A DNA stretch of 14,350 nucleotides, taken from NCBI GenBank assembly GCA_910577795.1, contig CAJTNW010000036.1:1-14350 (forward strand), given 5' to 3'. The notes below the pieces were generated by a model. It worked only from the letters and a program-made list of their open reading frames with translations, was not told the origin of the DNA and did not search any database. The position numbers were made by a program, and so were the translations under genes. Positions 6,360 through 14,336 of this stretch are shown one piece after another; the first letter of the stretch is position 1; every line of letters starts with the position of its first letter. This DNA is from an uncultured Christensenella sp. (GTDB lineage Bacteria; Bacillota; Clostridia; Christensenellales; UBA3700).

Positions 6360-7354
6360 AAATTATTATTGCAACTATTGTTAGTCTTGCTTTGGGGTTA
6401 GTAATTGGTTATCCGATTTTACTATTAATGAGAAGATTAAAAGCAGGCCAACAAATATTAAGTTATGTTGATGCACACAAAAGCAAAGCCGGCACACCTA
6501 CTATGGGTGGTTGGATTTTTATAATTGCAATTAGTATTTGTGGGTTAAGTTTTTTTTACAAATCTAAAGAGGTTGTAATTGCTGTTTTAGGTATGATATC
6601 CTATGGTGCAATTGGGTTTTTAGACGATTTTTTAAAAATCAAACATAAGCAAAATTTGGGACTAAAAGCATATCAAAAGATAATAGCACAAGCAGGTATA
6701 GCAATTATTTTGAGTATGTTCTGCTACTTTAATGGCAGTTTTGCAAGGTCAATTGTTATTCCATTTACAGATTTAACTTTTGATATTGACTGGTGGATTA
6801 TCCCACTAACATTTATGCTATTTATTGCAACAACAAATGCTGTAAATCTGCTTGACGGATTAGATGGGCTTGCAACATCTGTTTCTAGTGTAATTTTTTT
6901 ATCACTTGCAATTATGCTTATGATTTTTGCAAGCAAACTAGCATATAGCGGAAATAATTTGGAGTCAGATAGTATCTATGGTTTGGCAGGCCTTGCTGCT
7001 ATAACTTTTGGAGGACTGCTTGCTTTTTTGTGTTACAATGGCTTTCCTGCAAAAATTTTTATGGGTGATACTGGTTCTTTGGCTTTAGGCGGACTTATGG
7101 CAAGTATATTTGCTTTTTCTGGTCAAATTTTACTAATTTTTATATTAGGAATAATGCTTATAATTACTTGCGTATCCGTAATTATTCAAGTAATTTATTT
7201 TAAACTTACAAAAGGTAAACGTGTTTGGCTTATGACTCCATTGCATCATCATTACCAATATAAAGGTGTGCATGAGTCAAAAATCACAGTTTGTTACACG
7301 GTAATTACTGCAGTTTGTGGGCTGGTTAGTATTATAAGTCTTATTATGTATTAA
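6350..7354 (+). CDS. mraY: phospho-MurNAc-pentapeptide transferase MraY
   Basis: MraY is the integral membrane enzyme that transfers phospho-MurNAc-pentapeptide from UDP to undecaprenyl phosphate, making lipid I. The 334 residues contain about ten hydrophobic spans. Conserved blocks are HKSKAGTPTMGG (43-54), the Asp pair D92-D93 followed by KIKHKQNLGLK, NAVNLLDGLDGLA (163-175), FMGDTGS (237-243) and PLHHHY (297-302). Asp92/Asp93, the NLLDGLDG Asp residues and Asp240 include the family's catalytic and Mg2+-related positions. The ATG lies inside the end of murE. The nearest SD-like AGGAG (6331-6335) is about 14 nt away, which is far, so translation probably depends on coupling to murE. Confidence 0.95.
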   Translation: MEIKIIIATIVSLALGLVIGYPILLLMRRLKAGQQILSYVDAHKSKAGTPTMGGWIFIIAISICGLSFFYKSKEVVIAVLGMISYGAIGFLDDFLKIKHKQNLGLKAYQKIIAQAGIAIILSMFCYFNGSFARSIVIPFTDLTFDIDWWIIPLTFMLFIATTNAVNLLDGLDGLATSVSSVIFLSLAIMLMIFASKLAYSGNNLESDSIYGLAGLAAITFGGLLAFLCYNGFPAKIFMGDTGSLALGGLMASIFAFSGQILLIFILGIMLIITCVSVIIQVIYFKLTKGKRVWLMTPLHHHYQYKGVHESKITVCYTVITAVCGLVSIISLIMY

Positions 7355-7376
7355 AAAGATAAACAGTGTTTTATAA

Positions 7377-7382
7377 AAGGAG
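7377..7382 (+). promoter_or_regulatory. ribosome binding site that sets the murD start
   Basis: AAGGAG lies 4 nt before the ATG at 7387. An upstream in-frame GTG at 7366 has no such site and precedes residues foreign to MurD, so the ATG is preferred. Confidence 0.75.
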
Positions 7383-7386
7383 TTGT

Positions 7387-8700
7387 ATGTTAACTTTAGT
7401 ATATGGTTATGGTACAAGTGGAAAAAGTGCAATTAATTGCTTAAAAAAATTGGGCAGACAAGTTGCCGTGTATTGTGATAAACAGGTTGATAATATTAAA
7501 GATATTACAGATTTAAGCGGTAAGCCTTTTGATGAAGTGTTAAAAGATGTGGGGCTGATAGTAGTTAGCCCATCAGTTGATTTGAATAGCAAATTGCTTA
7601 TTGAGGCAAAACGAAGAAATATAGAAATTATTGGTGAGTTGGAGTTAGGTTATAGAAATACATTAGGTGACATTATTGCTATAACTGGTACTAATGGTAA
7701 AACAACTTGTACAAGGCTAATAACTGAAATTTTAAAAAATTCTGGTATTAATTCTGACTATTACGGCAATATTGGTGTACCACTTGCTGAAAATAGTTTT
7801 GATATAACAGAGGATAAAGTTGGTGTTGTAGAGGTAAGTTCTTTTCAACTTGCTACAACTGAATTGTTTTGCCCAAAAATTGCTATTTGTCTTAATATTG
7901 CAGAAGACCATTTAGAATATCATAAAACAATGAATGAATATATAAATTGCAAACTTAATTTGTTTAAAAATCAAGATAAAAATGAGTATGCCATTTTGAA
8001 TTATGATGACGAAATTGTAAATGGTTTTGCAAACAAAATTAATAGCGATACATATTATTTTTCCTTGCATCATAAAGTAAAAGGCGGATATTTAAAAGGA
8101 CATAATATATATTTTTGTGGTGACAAGCCTGAATTTATATGTAATTTGAATGACATAAAAATGCAAGGTGAACATAATGTTGCCAATTGCATTGCATGTA
8201 TTACTGCTTGCAAAATATTAAATATCCCTAACAGCATAATAGTAAATACTTTAAAAGAGTTTGAAGTTTCTGCTCATAGAATGCAACTTCTTGATAGCAT
8301 AAATGGGGTAAAGTATTATAACGATTCTAAATCCACAAACATACATTCCACATTATCTGCATGCAGAGCAGTAAAAGGAAAAACTACTTTGCTTATTGGT
8401 GGATATGATAAAGGGTTGGATTATACAAAACTATTTAATGAATTGCCAATAAAAGTAAATACAGTTATTTGTTTTGGAGATAATAAAGACAAAATAATTA
8501 AAGATTCCAAAAAATCTTATTCCACAACAATTATAAGGGCAGATAGTTTGGAAGATGCAATAGATATTGCAAGTAAAGTTAAGTGCGAAAATGTTTTATT
8601 TTCACCATCAACTTCAAGTTATGATAGATTTTCAGATTATATGGAAAGAGGAAATTTTTTTAAAGAATATATAAGAGGTTTAAGAATTGACAAAGTCTAA
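7387..8700 (+). CDS. murD: UDP-MurNAc-L-Ala:D-glutamate ligase MurD
   Basis: MurD adds D-glutamate to UDP-MurNAc-L-alanine in the cytoplasm, using ATP. From the ATG at 7387 the product has 437 residues, close to the usual length, and begins MLTLVYGYGTSGKS, a typical Rossmann-like UDP-binding start. Next come the ATP loop GTNGKTT (101-107), YGNIGVP, EVSSFQL, the NIAEDHLEYH segment, HRMQLL followed by NDSKSTNIHST, the GGYDKG turn, and SPSTSSYDRF near the C-terminus. All are MurD features. It follows mraY by 32 bp, and its 3' end overlaps ftsW by 14 bp. A GTG at 7366 would extend the protein by seven residues without family support. Confidence 0.95.
   Translation: MLTLVYGYGTSGKSAINCLKKLGRQVAVYCDKQVDNIKDITDLSGKPFDEVLKDVGLIVVSPSVDLNSKLLIEAKRRNIEIIGELELGYRNTLGDIIAITGTNGKTTCTRLITEILKNSGINSDYYGNIGVPLAENSFDITEDKVGVVEVSSFQLATTELFCPKIAICLNIAEDHLEYHKTMNEYINCKLNLFKNQDKNEYAILNYDDEIVNGFANKINSDTYYFSLHHKVKGGYLKGHNIYFCGDKPEFICNLNDIKMQGEHNVANCIACITACKILNIPNSIIVNTLKEFEVSAHRMQLLDSINGVKYYNDSKSTNIHSTLSACRAVKGKTTLLIGGYDKGLDYTKLFNELPIKVNTVICFGDNKDKIIKDSKKSYSTTIIRADSLEDAIDIASKVKCENVLFSPSTSSYDRFSDYMERGNFFKEYIRGLRIDKV
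8675..8678 (+). promoter_or_regulatory. ribosome binding site supporting the TTG start of ftsW
   Basis: GAGG lies 8 nt before the TTG at 8687, inside the end of murD. The next in-frame methionine codon lies beyond the first membrane span, so the rare TTG start is the most plausible. Confidence 0.6.
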
Positions 8701-9808
8701 AGAAATTAATTTCAAACTTATATTTTGCGTAATAATATTATGTTGTTTTGGGCTTGTTATGCAATATAGTGCAAGTAGATACAATGCTTTTAAAGAAACG
8801 GGCGATAGTTTGTTTTATGTTAAAAAACAATTAATCGCTTTTGCTGTTGGAATAGTTGCCTTAGTAAGTGCTACTAAAGTAAATACAGAGTTTTATAAAA
8901 AAATAAAATGGTATTTGCTTGTGGTCTCTATTATTTTGCTTGCAATAATTTTTATTCCTGTTTTGGGTGTTGAAAAATATGGTGCTAGACGTTGGTTGAA
9001 CTTAGGTCTATTTACTATTCAACCATCAGAATTTTCAAAATTTGGTTTAATCTTTTTTCTTGCAGGATACATACATGACCATAAACTGGATAAAGTGCGA
9101 AATTTAATAATACCTTTGATTACAACAGCAATAATTTGTGTGCTTATTATGCTTGAGCCAAATATGAGTATAACAATGTTAGTTGGATTATCTGTGCTGA
9201 TTATGCTTGTTTGTGGTGGTATAAAAGCAAGATACATATTTGCACTTGCAGTGCCGGTTATGATTTTAGTAGCAGTTTTAATTTTTGCAGAGCCATATAG
9301 AGTAAAACGCATCTTAGCATTTATAAATCCTTGGGAAAGTTCTCAGGACGAGGGATTCCAACTAATACAATCGTTTTATGCTTTGTCTGGTGGTGGTGTT
9401 TTTGGAGTTGGGTTATTTAACAGCAGACAAAAATATACCTTTTTACCATTTGCAGAGTCAGATTTTATCTTTTCAATAATTGGTGAAGAATTAGGATTTG
9501 TAGGAAGTGTATTGCTAATAATGCTATTTATTTATGTAGTATTTTTAGGTGTTAAAGTTGCAATGTCTGCAAAAAATGTTTATTCTAGTTTGCTTGCTGT
9601 TGGTATTACTTCTATAATTGCTTGTCAAACATTATTGAATGTGGCGGTTGTAACGGGGTCTATTCCGCCAACAGGTTTACCTTTGCCATTTATAAGTAAT
9701 GGTGGTTCTTCATTGGTAGTATTTTTGTATGCAGTTGGTGTGCTTGTACGCATTGGCAAAGAGAGCAATGATACACATTTATTATATACTCGCCATAAAA
9801 TGAAGTAG
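8687..9808 (+). CDS. ftsW: SEDS-family peptidoglycan glycosyltransferase FtsW/SpoVE
   Basis: FtsW is a polytopic SEDS protein that polymerises lipid II into glycan strands together with a class B PBP, here probably the SpoVD-like protein encoded upstream. The 373 residues have about ten hydrophobic spans. Signature segments are GLVMQYSAS (22-30), GARRWL (99-104) with TIQPSEFSK (110-118), the NPW segment (214-216), and PFAESDFIFSIIGEELG (254-270), in which Asp259 matches the catalytic aspartate. SIPPTGLPLPFISNGGSS (325-342) closes the conserved core. Cluster position cannot separate FtsW from the sporulation paralogue SpoVE. The start is TTG and overlaps murD by 14 bp. murA begins only 24 bp after the stop, with no murG in between. 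Confidence 0.92.
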   Translation: MTKSKEINFKLIFCVIILCCFGLVMQYSASRYNAFKETGDSLFYVKKQLIAFAVGIVALVSATKVNTEFYKKIKWYLLVVSIILLAIIFIPVLGVEKYGARRWLNLGLFTIQPSEFSKFGLIFFLAGYIHDHKLDKVRNLIIPLITTAIICVLIMLEPNMSITMLVGLSVLIMLVCGGIKARYIFALAVPVMILVAVLIFAEPYRVKRILAFINPWESSQDEGFQLIQSFYALSGGGVFGVGLFNSRQKYTFLPFAESDFIFSIIGEELGFVGSVLLIMLFIYVVFLGVKVAMSAKNVYSSLLAVGITSIIACQTLLNVAVVTGSIPPTGLPLPFISNGGSSLVVFLYAVGVLVRIGKESNDTHLLYTRHKMK

Positions 9809-9832
9809 AGTTAAACTTTTAGGAGTAAGATT

Positions 9833-11089
9833 ATGAGCAAATTTATAATAAATGGAGAGAGGCAACTTTGTGGCGACGTAAATATATTGGGAGCAAAAAA
9901 CAGTGTGCTTCCATTACTTGCTGCATGTATACTTACTGACGAAAAAATAATTTTACATAATTGCCCTGATATAACAGATGTACATAATATGTTAGCAATT
10001 TTAAATAGTTTGGGTGTTACAACCATTTTTAATCATGGTGATATAATTATTGATAGTAGTAATATTAATAGTGAGGTTGTACCGCCAAAACTAGCACACG
10101 AATTAAGGTCTTCTATTTTTTTACTAGGTTCAATATTATCAAAATTTAATAAGGCAACTTTATCATATCCTGGTGGCTGTGAAATTGGGGAAAGACCAAT
10201 TGATATACATCTTAAAGGTTTGAAAGAGTTGGGGGTAGAAATAACTGAGGAAGGTGGTTTAATTTTTTGTAAAAATAATAAAAAAATCACTTCTACTGAA
10301 ATTGTGCTTGATATTCCTTCAGTTGGTGCAACAGAAAACTTGATGATGGCAAGTGTATTTGCAGATGGTATTGTAACTATTCGCAACGTAGCACGTGAGC
10401 CAGAAATAATAGATTTACAGAATTTTCTTAATAGTATGGGTGCTAAGATTTATGGTGCTGGTTGCGGAGTTATTGTTGTACATGGGGTAAAAAGTTTGCA
10501 TGGAGTAGAATATACACCTATTGGAGATAGAATTGTTGCAGGTACATATATGATAGGAGCAGCAATGTGCGGTGGGGACATAACTTTAAAAGGAATAAAT
10601 TGTGAATATTTATCATCACTTGTGTCTAAATTATCAAAAACTACTTGCAATATACATACAAAAAATGATATAATAAGGATAAAGTCGAAGGGTAGGCATC
10701 CTAAACTTGGAAAAATTGATACAATGTATTATCCGGGTTTTCCTACTGACTTACAATCTCAAATGTCTGCATTAGGTGCTGTTTGTGATGGAATTAGTAT
10801 CATAACCGAAAATATTTTTGAAACTAGGTTTAAACAAATTCCTGAATTTAGAAAAATGGGCGCTATTGTTGAAGTTAAAGGTCGAACAGCAATTTTTGAG
10901 GGAGTACCTAAACTTTATGGTGCAGAGGTTAAAGCCGAAGACTTACGTGGTGGTGCGTCACTTGTGCTTATGGGGTTATTTGCGTCAGGCACAACAGTGG
11001 TAAATGATATAAAACATATTGATAGAGGCTATCAAAATATGGAAGTTGATTTACGTGCTTTAGGTGGAGATATTGTAAGAGTAAATTAA
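9833..11089 (+). CDS. murA: UDP-N-acetylglucosamine 1-carboxyvinyltransferase MurA
   Basis: MurA transfers enolpyruvate from PEP to UDP-GlcNAc, the first committed step of peptidoglycan synthesis. The 418 residues match the usual length. The N-terminal GAKNSVLPLL places Lys22 and Asn23 at the known active-site positions. The catalytic loop reads YPGGCEIGERPID (112-124), with Cys116 as the cysteine attacked by fosfomycin, so a fosfomycin-sensitive type is predicted. Asp306 lies in YYPGFPTDLQSQ, and Arg398 in HIDRGY. AGGAG (9821-9825) lies 7 nt before the ATG. In Bacillus subtilis the comparable place before divIB holds murB, while murA next to the SEDS/murG genes is seen in other Bacillota. 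Whether a second murA exists elsewhere is unknown. Confidence 0.95.
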   Translation: MSKFIINGERQLCGDVNILGAKNSVLPLLAACILTDEKIILHNCPDITDVHNMLAILNSLGVTTIFNHGDIIIDSSNINSEVVPPKLAHELRSSIFLLGSILSKFNKATLSYPGGCEIGERPIDIHLKGLKELGVEITEEGGLIFCKNNKKITSTEIVLDIPSVGATENLMMASVFADGIVTIRNVAREPEIIDLQNFLNSMGAKIYGAGCGVIVVHGVKSLHGVEYTPIGDRIVAGTYMIGAAMCGGDITLKGINCEYLSSLVSKLSKTTCNIHTKNDIIRIKSKGRHPKLGKIDTMYYPGFPTDLQSQMSALGAVCDGISIITENIFETRFKQIPEFRKMGAIVEVKGRTAIFEGVPKLYGAEVKAEDLRGGASLVLMGLFASGTTVVNDIKHIDRGYQNMEVDLRALGGDIVRVN

Positions 11090-11100
11090 GGAAGTGCTTT

Positions 11101-11886
11101 ATGAACAAAAGATTGATTATTATTTTTGTATGTATTGCTGTATTTGTACTGACTTTGGTTGTCGGTGCAGTAGTGTTTACTGTTAGTGATGTAAACATTT
11201 TGTTGCAGTCGGACGAAAATATCGCTTTTGATAAGGCAAAAATTTTGGAAACAGGCGGAATCAAAAAAGGTCAAAGTGTTTTTACAATTGACAGAGAGCA
11301 AGCAAGCGAAAAGATAGAAAAGCAGTTTCCTAAATTAAAAGTAATCAAGATAGAACGAGTTTTTCCTAATAAAGTTAGAATACATTTAGATACACGTAAG
11401 GCTATTTTTAAAATGGCAATTGCAAATACAGATAGTTTTGCAGTATTGGATAGAGAATTTAAAATCATTGATATCATCAATGATGGTAGCGAAGTGTATG
11501 GTGACGATATAGTAGTTCCAATAACCGGTTATTCTTATGCTGGGGGTGAAAATCCTTTAGGTGATTTTATAAATAACGATAGCCCAGAAGTTAATAGTTT
11601 AAAAGAAATTTTACTATCATTAGAGAGTTTTGAAGTTGTAAATGAAAGAGTACCTGCTACCTTTGAGAGTATAAAGATTATAGACAATACTATTCATATA
11701 AAATCTAAGTTGGGTATAACATTGGTTGTTAGAATGGGAACAAATATTTCTGCTAAACTTCAATGTGATGGTATATATAACGTTTTTTATACAATGAACG
11801 GAGATGACAGACAATTACCTAATTATTTGTATATGAATAATAATGGTGATATTTCCAATAGTGCAAAATTGGAATTTGATAAATAA
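11101..11886 (+). CDS. ftsQ: cell division protein FtsQ/DivIB
   Basis: FtsQ/DivIB is a bitopic divisome scaffold that interacts with FtsL and FtsB/DivIC at the septum. The 261 residues show a short cytoplasmic tail, one membrane span (about 5-27), a POTRA-type domain (about 28-100) ending in the typical VIKIERVFPNKVRIHL (81-96), and a following beta domain (about 100-230) containing FAVLDREFKIID. The sequence is diverged outside these segments, as is usual for the family. The gene starts 11 bp after murA, and its AAGGAAG ribosome binding site (11088-11094) overlaps the murA stop codon, which suggests coupling. It is the last gene of the plus-strand operon. No ftsA, ftsZ or sepF follows in this window. 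Confidence 0.9.
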   Translation: MNKRLIIIFVCIAVFVLTLVVGAVVFTVSDVNILLQSDENIAFDKAKILETGGIKKGQSVFTIDREQASEKIEKQFPKLKVIKIERVFPNKVRIHLDTRKAIFKMAIANTDSFAVLDREFKIIDIINDGSEVYGDDIVVPITGYSYAGGENPLGDFINNDSPEVNSLKEILLSLESFEVVNERVPATFESIKIIDNTIHIKSKLGITLVVRMGTNISAKLQCDGIYNVFYTMNGDDRQLPNYLYMNNNGDISNSAKLEFDK

Positions 11887-11921
11887 AATAGTAATTTAAA
11901 ATTTAAATTTTATTGTTACTT

Positions 11922-11943
11922 TGCGTGCGTGTATGCGCGTATA
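11922..11943. other. 22-nt perfect alternating pyrimidine-purine tract
   Basis: From 11922 to 11943 every step alternates pyrimidine and purine, with GCGTGCGTG and TGCGCG cores. This is locally GC-rich within very AT-rich intergenic DNA. Such tracts can adopt Z-DNA under negative supercoiling. It sits between the ends of two convergent genes, where supercoil build-up is expected to be positive rather than negative, so the role is open. A TATAAT (11940-11945) overlaps its end, without a well-spaced -35. Confidence 0.6.
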
Positions 11944-12010
11944 ATATAAATATTATAATAATTATAAATATTTAATAATAGCATAAATAATATATACGAT
12001 AATTTGGGTA

Positions 12011-12042
12011 AAAAAAAGAAGTGGTAACCCACTTCTTTTTTT
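12011..12042. terminator. bidirectional intrinsic terminator between convergent genes
   Basis: A 14-bp perfect stem pairs 12011-12024 with 12029-12042 around a 4-nt loop. GAAGTGG/CCACTTC forms the core. The A-run on the left and the T-run on the right make it a terminator for both strands, closing the murE-ftsQ operon on the plus strand and the beta-helix gene on the minus strand. Confidence 0.9.
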
Positions 12043-12056
12043 ATATGTAATAAATA

Positions 12057-14336
12057 TTATAAAAATAAATTCATCACAACTTTATTATCTATTATATTAC
12101 GTATTATCTCTGCATCTGCTGTTGTAATAACACCTAAGTTTAATACTAAACTTGCAAGTTTCTTTTCTATAGTCAGGCTATCAAATAATTCTGCATCATT
12201 TGCTATTTGTCTTAAGTAAGTTATATCCACAGCATTTAATCTGCCATCACCTGTTACATCTCCTAATACAGAAAGATAAATTTCTTCCAATTTTTCGCCA
12301 CTATCTGAATAAGTTTGCAACTTCCAACCAGTTCCTACTGCTAATTCGTATTTATTATCGTATAAAGCGGAGTCAATACCCTCAACAGCATTTCCTTTGT
12401 CATAAATCAATTTTCCTTTATTGTTGAAAATAGATATATTGCTATTCGGAATTGCTATATTACTTAAAAATTCATTTATGCTAGTATTATATAAGATTTT
12501 GCCCAATATCAACTTACCACCATTAGCAGTTTGCATAAAATTACTATCATTAACACTATGTATTAAATTTTTATCACTATAATTTACTCGTTTGCCTTCA
12601 TCATAATATACAAAATCATATTTGTCGCTTTTTACTGTGTTCTCAAAAATAACTTCACCATTACTAATTGTTGCTATCTTGCCATCATCATTATTGAAAA
12701 AATACTCTAAAGGGCTTACATTATTATTTGTACTATATCCATCAGTAAATACATTTTTTCCATAATTATCCGCAAGTTTAATACCTATTCTTGAAGATTT
12801 ACCAGCACTTACCATTGTGTCTGTGATAATAATCTTTTTTCCTGCCTCTAACCTTAAATCAGATGATATTCCATGTGCAATATTGTCATATATTTGCACA
12901 TTACTTCCAATTTTTAATGTGCTAGGCTTATCTACAGCAACTCCTCCAGCAATTGAATGTAAGCCATCATTAATATTTGATTTACATTCATTTTCAATTA
13001 CAGAAGTATTATCAAGAGTTAAATTACCTGTATTACAAACAAAAATACCAGCACCTTGTGCAACATTATTATCAAGTAAATTATTTAAGATGTTATTTTT
13101 AACTAAACAATCTTTCATAATAGTAAGTCCATCAATTACTGCTGCACCACCACCTAAAGCAAATGATAAATTTTGAAAGTAAGAAACATTGTTAGTAATA
13201 TTGCAATTAATCATTGTCAATTCCTTTCCTCTTTCATTAAGCACACCTGCGGAGTTACCCATAGTTACATTAGAAGACAAATCAGAATTTTTTACTGTAA
13301 CAATACTAGTTTTTCCTGTCATAGATATTCCGCCCCCTGCTATAGCGGTATTAAAAGCAAATAAAACATTATCTATATTATAAAAATATCCTTGAAACCC
13401 AGTTAGTGCTGTTGTAGCATTTACATGTATTCCCCCACCATAGTTGTTTGCTGAGTTATTTACTATAATTGCATTATTAATTTCCGCACTAGAATTATCT
13501 ATATAAATACCGCCACCTCGGTATCCTGCTACATTATTATAAATAATGCCATCATAAATTTTTATATTTGAGTTAGTTCTGCCATAAATACCACCACCAT
13601 ATCTTGAAGTATTATTACAAATCATTCCACCATACATATAAAGAGAGGCATCATTATGCACATAAATACCACCACCAAGACCTTGGCCCTCAGTTATACT
13701 ATTGCCACCGCCAGTTATTTTACCAACTTGTACATTACTGCTAGCAACTTTATCATTAAAAATATTTACATTATTATTTGAATTAGCATAAATATCCCTA
13801 AACATTTCTGCATCATAACTACTATCCTTTAGTGTTAAATGACCATATATAATAAATACCATCCCATCACCAATTAAAGTGTTGTTATTTAATCTTCTAT
13901 TGATAGTATGACCATTCAAATCCAATGTCACATGCAAATTATACGACAAAAAAATTGAACCTTGTTCACCAAAGCCAGCACCAGTACCAAATCTATTTTG
14001 TCCGTTATTTGGGGCTATCCAGTCATTTTCCATTCTTACATAAATGTGACTAGCACTTGTAGTTGCTAAATTAACAACATTGTTCCATATCGCAGCCTGT
14101 GCTTCACAAGTGCTACCATTTAATAAGATAGGATTTTCTTCTGTACCTTCTTCTGCTGTAGTATCACTATCTGCAACATTAATGCCTGTATTTGCAGTAA
14201 AACTTTTATTATCAGCACTTATTACTATAGTATCACTCTCGTTAGCATTTACCGCATACATACATCCAATTAACAATAGACAAGATACTGCTATAACAAA
14301 AAATACAATACCTACTCTTTTTATTAGTTTTGCCAT
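12057..14336 (-). CDS. exported right-handed beta-helix protein with C-terminal dockerin-like module
   Basis: This 759-residue protein is predicted to be exported and to form a parallel beta-helix. Its ligand and function are unknown. The N-terminus has a charged start and a hydrophobic core (8-24). Both a lipobox, L22-I-G-C25, and a signal-peptidase-I-like V29-N-A31 are present, so lipoprotein or free secretion are both possible. Residues 70-130 are unassigned. From about 134 to 510, repeats of 26-34 residues carry GGGI motifs (221, 247, 274, 300, 334) and Asn pairs, resembling Pmp-type repeats. Residues 560-690 form a linker or small beta domain. A dockerin-like end follows, with a canonical loop D693-x-T-x-D697-G and D704, and a degenerate second loop. 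GGAGG (minus strand, 14348-14344) lies 7 nt before the ATG. The promoter lies outside the window. It might be an adhesin or carbohydrate-associated surface protein. Confidence 0.88.
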   Translation of the reverse strand: MAKLIKRVGIVFFVIAVSCLLLIGCMYAVNANESDTIVISADNKSFTANTGINVADSDTTAEEGTEENPILLNGSTCEAQAAIWNNVVNLATTSASHIYVRMENDWIAPNNGQNRFGTGAGFGEQGSIFLSYNLHVTLDLNGHTINRRLNNNTLIGDGMVFIIYGHLTLKDSSYDAEMFRDIYANSNNNVNIFNDKVASSNVQVGKITGGGNSITEGQGLGGGIYVHNDASLYMYGGMICNNTSRYGGGIYGRTNSNIKIYDGIIYNNVAGYRGGGIYIDNSSAEINNAIIVNNSANNYGGGIHVNATTALTGFQGYFYNIDNVLFAFNTAIAGGGISMTGKTSIVTVKNSDLSSNVTMGNSAGVLNERGKELTMINCNITNNVSYFQNLSFALGGGAAVIDGLTIMKDCLVKNNILNNLLDNNVAQGAGIFVCNTGNLTLDNTSVIENECKSNINDGLHSIAGGVAVDKPSTLKIGSNVQIYDNIAHGISSDLRLEAGKKIIITDTMVSAGKSSRIGIKLADNYGKNVFTDGYSTNNNVSPLEYFFNNDDGKIATISNGEVIFENTVKSDKYDFVYYDEGKRVNYSDKNLIHSVNDSNFMQTANGGKLILGKILYNTSINEFLSNIAIPNSNISIFNNKGKLIYDKGNAVEGIDSALYDNKYELAVGTGWKLQTYSDSGEKLEEIYLSVLGDVTGDGRLNAVDITYLRQIANDAELFDSLTIEKKLASLVLNLGVITTADAEIIRNIIDNKVVMNLFL
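12087..12269 (-). other. dockerin-like module of the beta-helix protein
   Basis: This encodes residues 690-750. The first half, GDVTGDGRLNAVDITYLRQI, fits a type I dockerin calcium loop and F-helix. The second half keeps the helix pattern, the Gly at loop position 6 and the Asp at position 12, but has leucines at ligand positions 1, 3 and 5. No cohesin gene is in the window, so a partner is unknown. Confidence 0.65.
13317..13676 (-). repeat. tandem GGGI repeats coding for beta-helix coils
   Basis: This encodes residues 221-340: five coils beginning GGGI at 221, 247, 274, 300 and 334, so spaced 26, 27, 26 and 34 residues. Each coil carries Asn-rich turns such as CNN, YNN and VNN before the next glycine run. 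Weaker coils continue to about residue 510. The repeats are similar in protein but diverged in DNA, so recent expansion is not evident. Confidence 0.6.

Noticed and set aside
7366..7386. GTG at 7366 as the murD start
   Set aside because: No ribosome binding site, and the extra seven residues do not belong to MurD. The ATG at 7387 has AAGGAG in front.
10033..11301. minus-strand open frames opposite murA and ftsQ
   Set aside because: They lie fully over well-identified genes, lack plausible starts and resemble no protein family.
12817..13383. plus-strand open frames opposite the beta-helix gene
   Set aside because: Antisense shadows created by the repetitive coding sequence, with no ribosome binding sites or domains.
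13317..13676. CRISPR array or DNA tandem repeat in the GGGI region
   Set aside because: The repetition is in the protein and the DNA copies are diverged and of uneven spacing. There are no conserved repeats with unique spacers.
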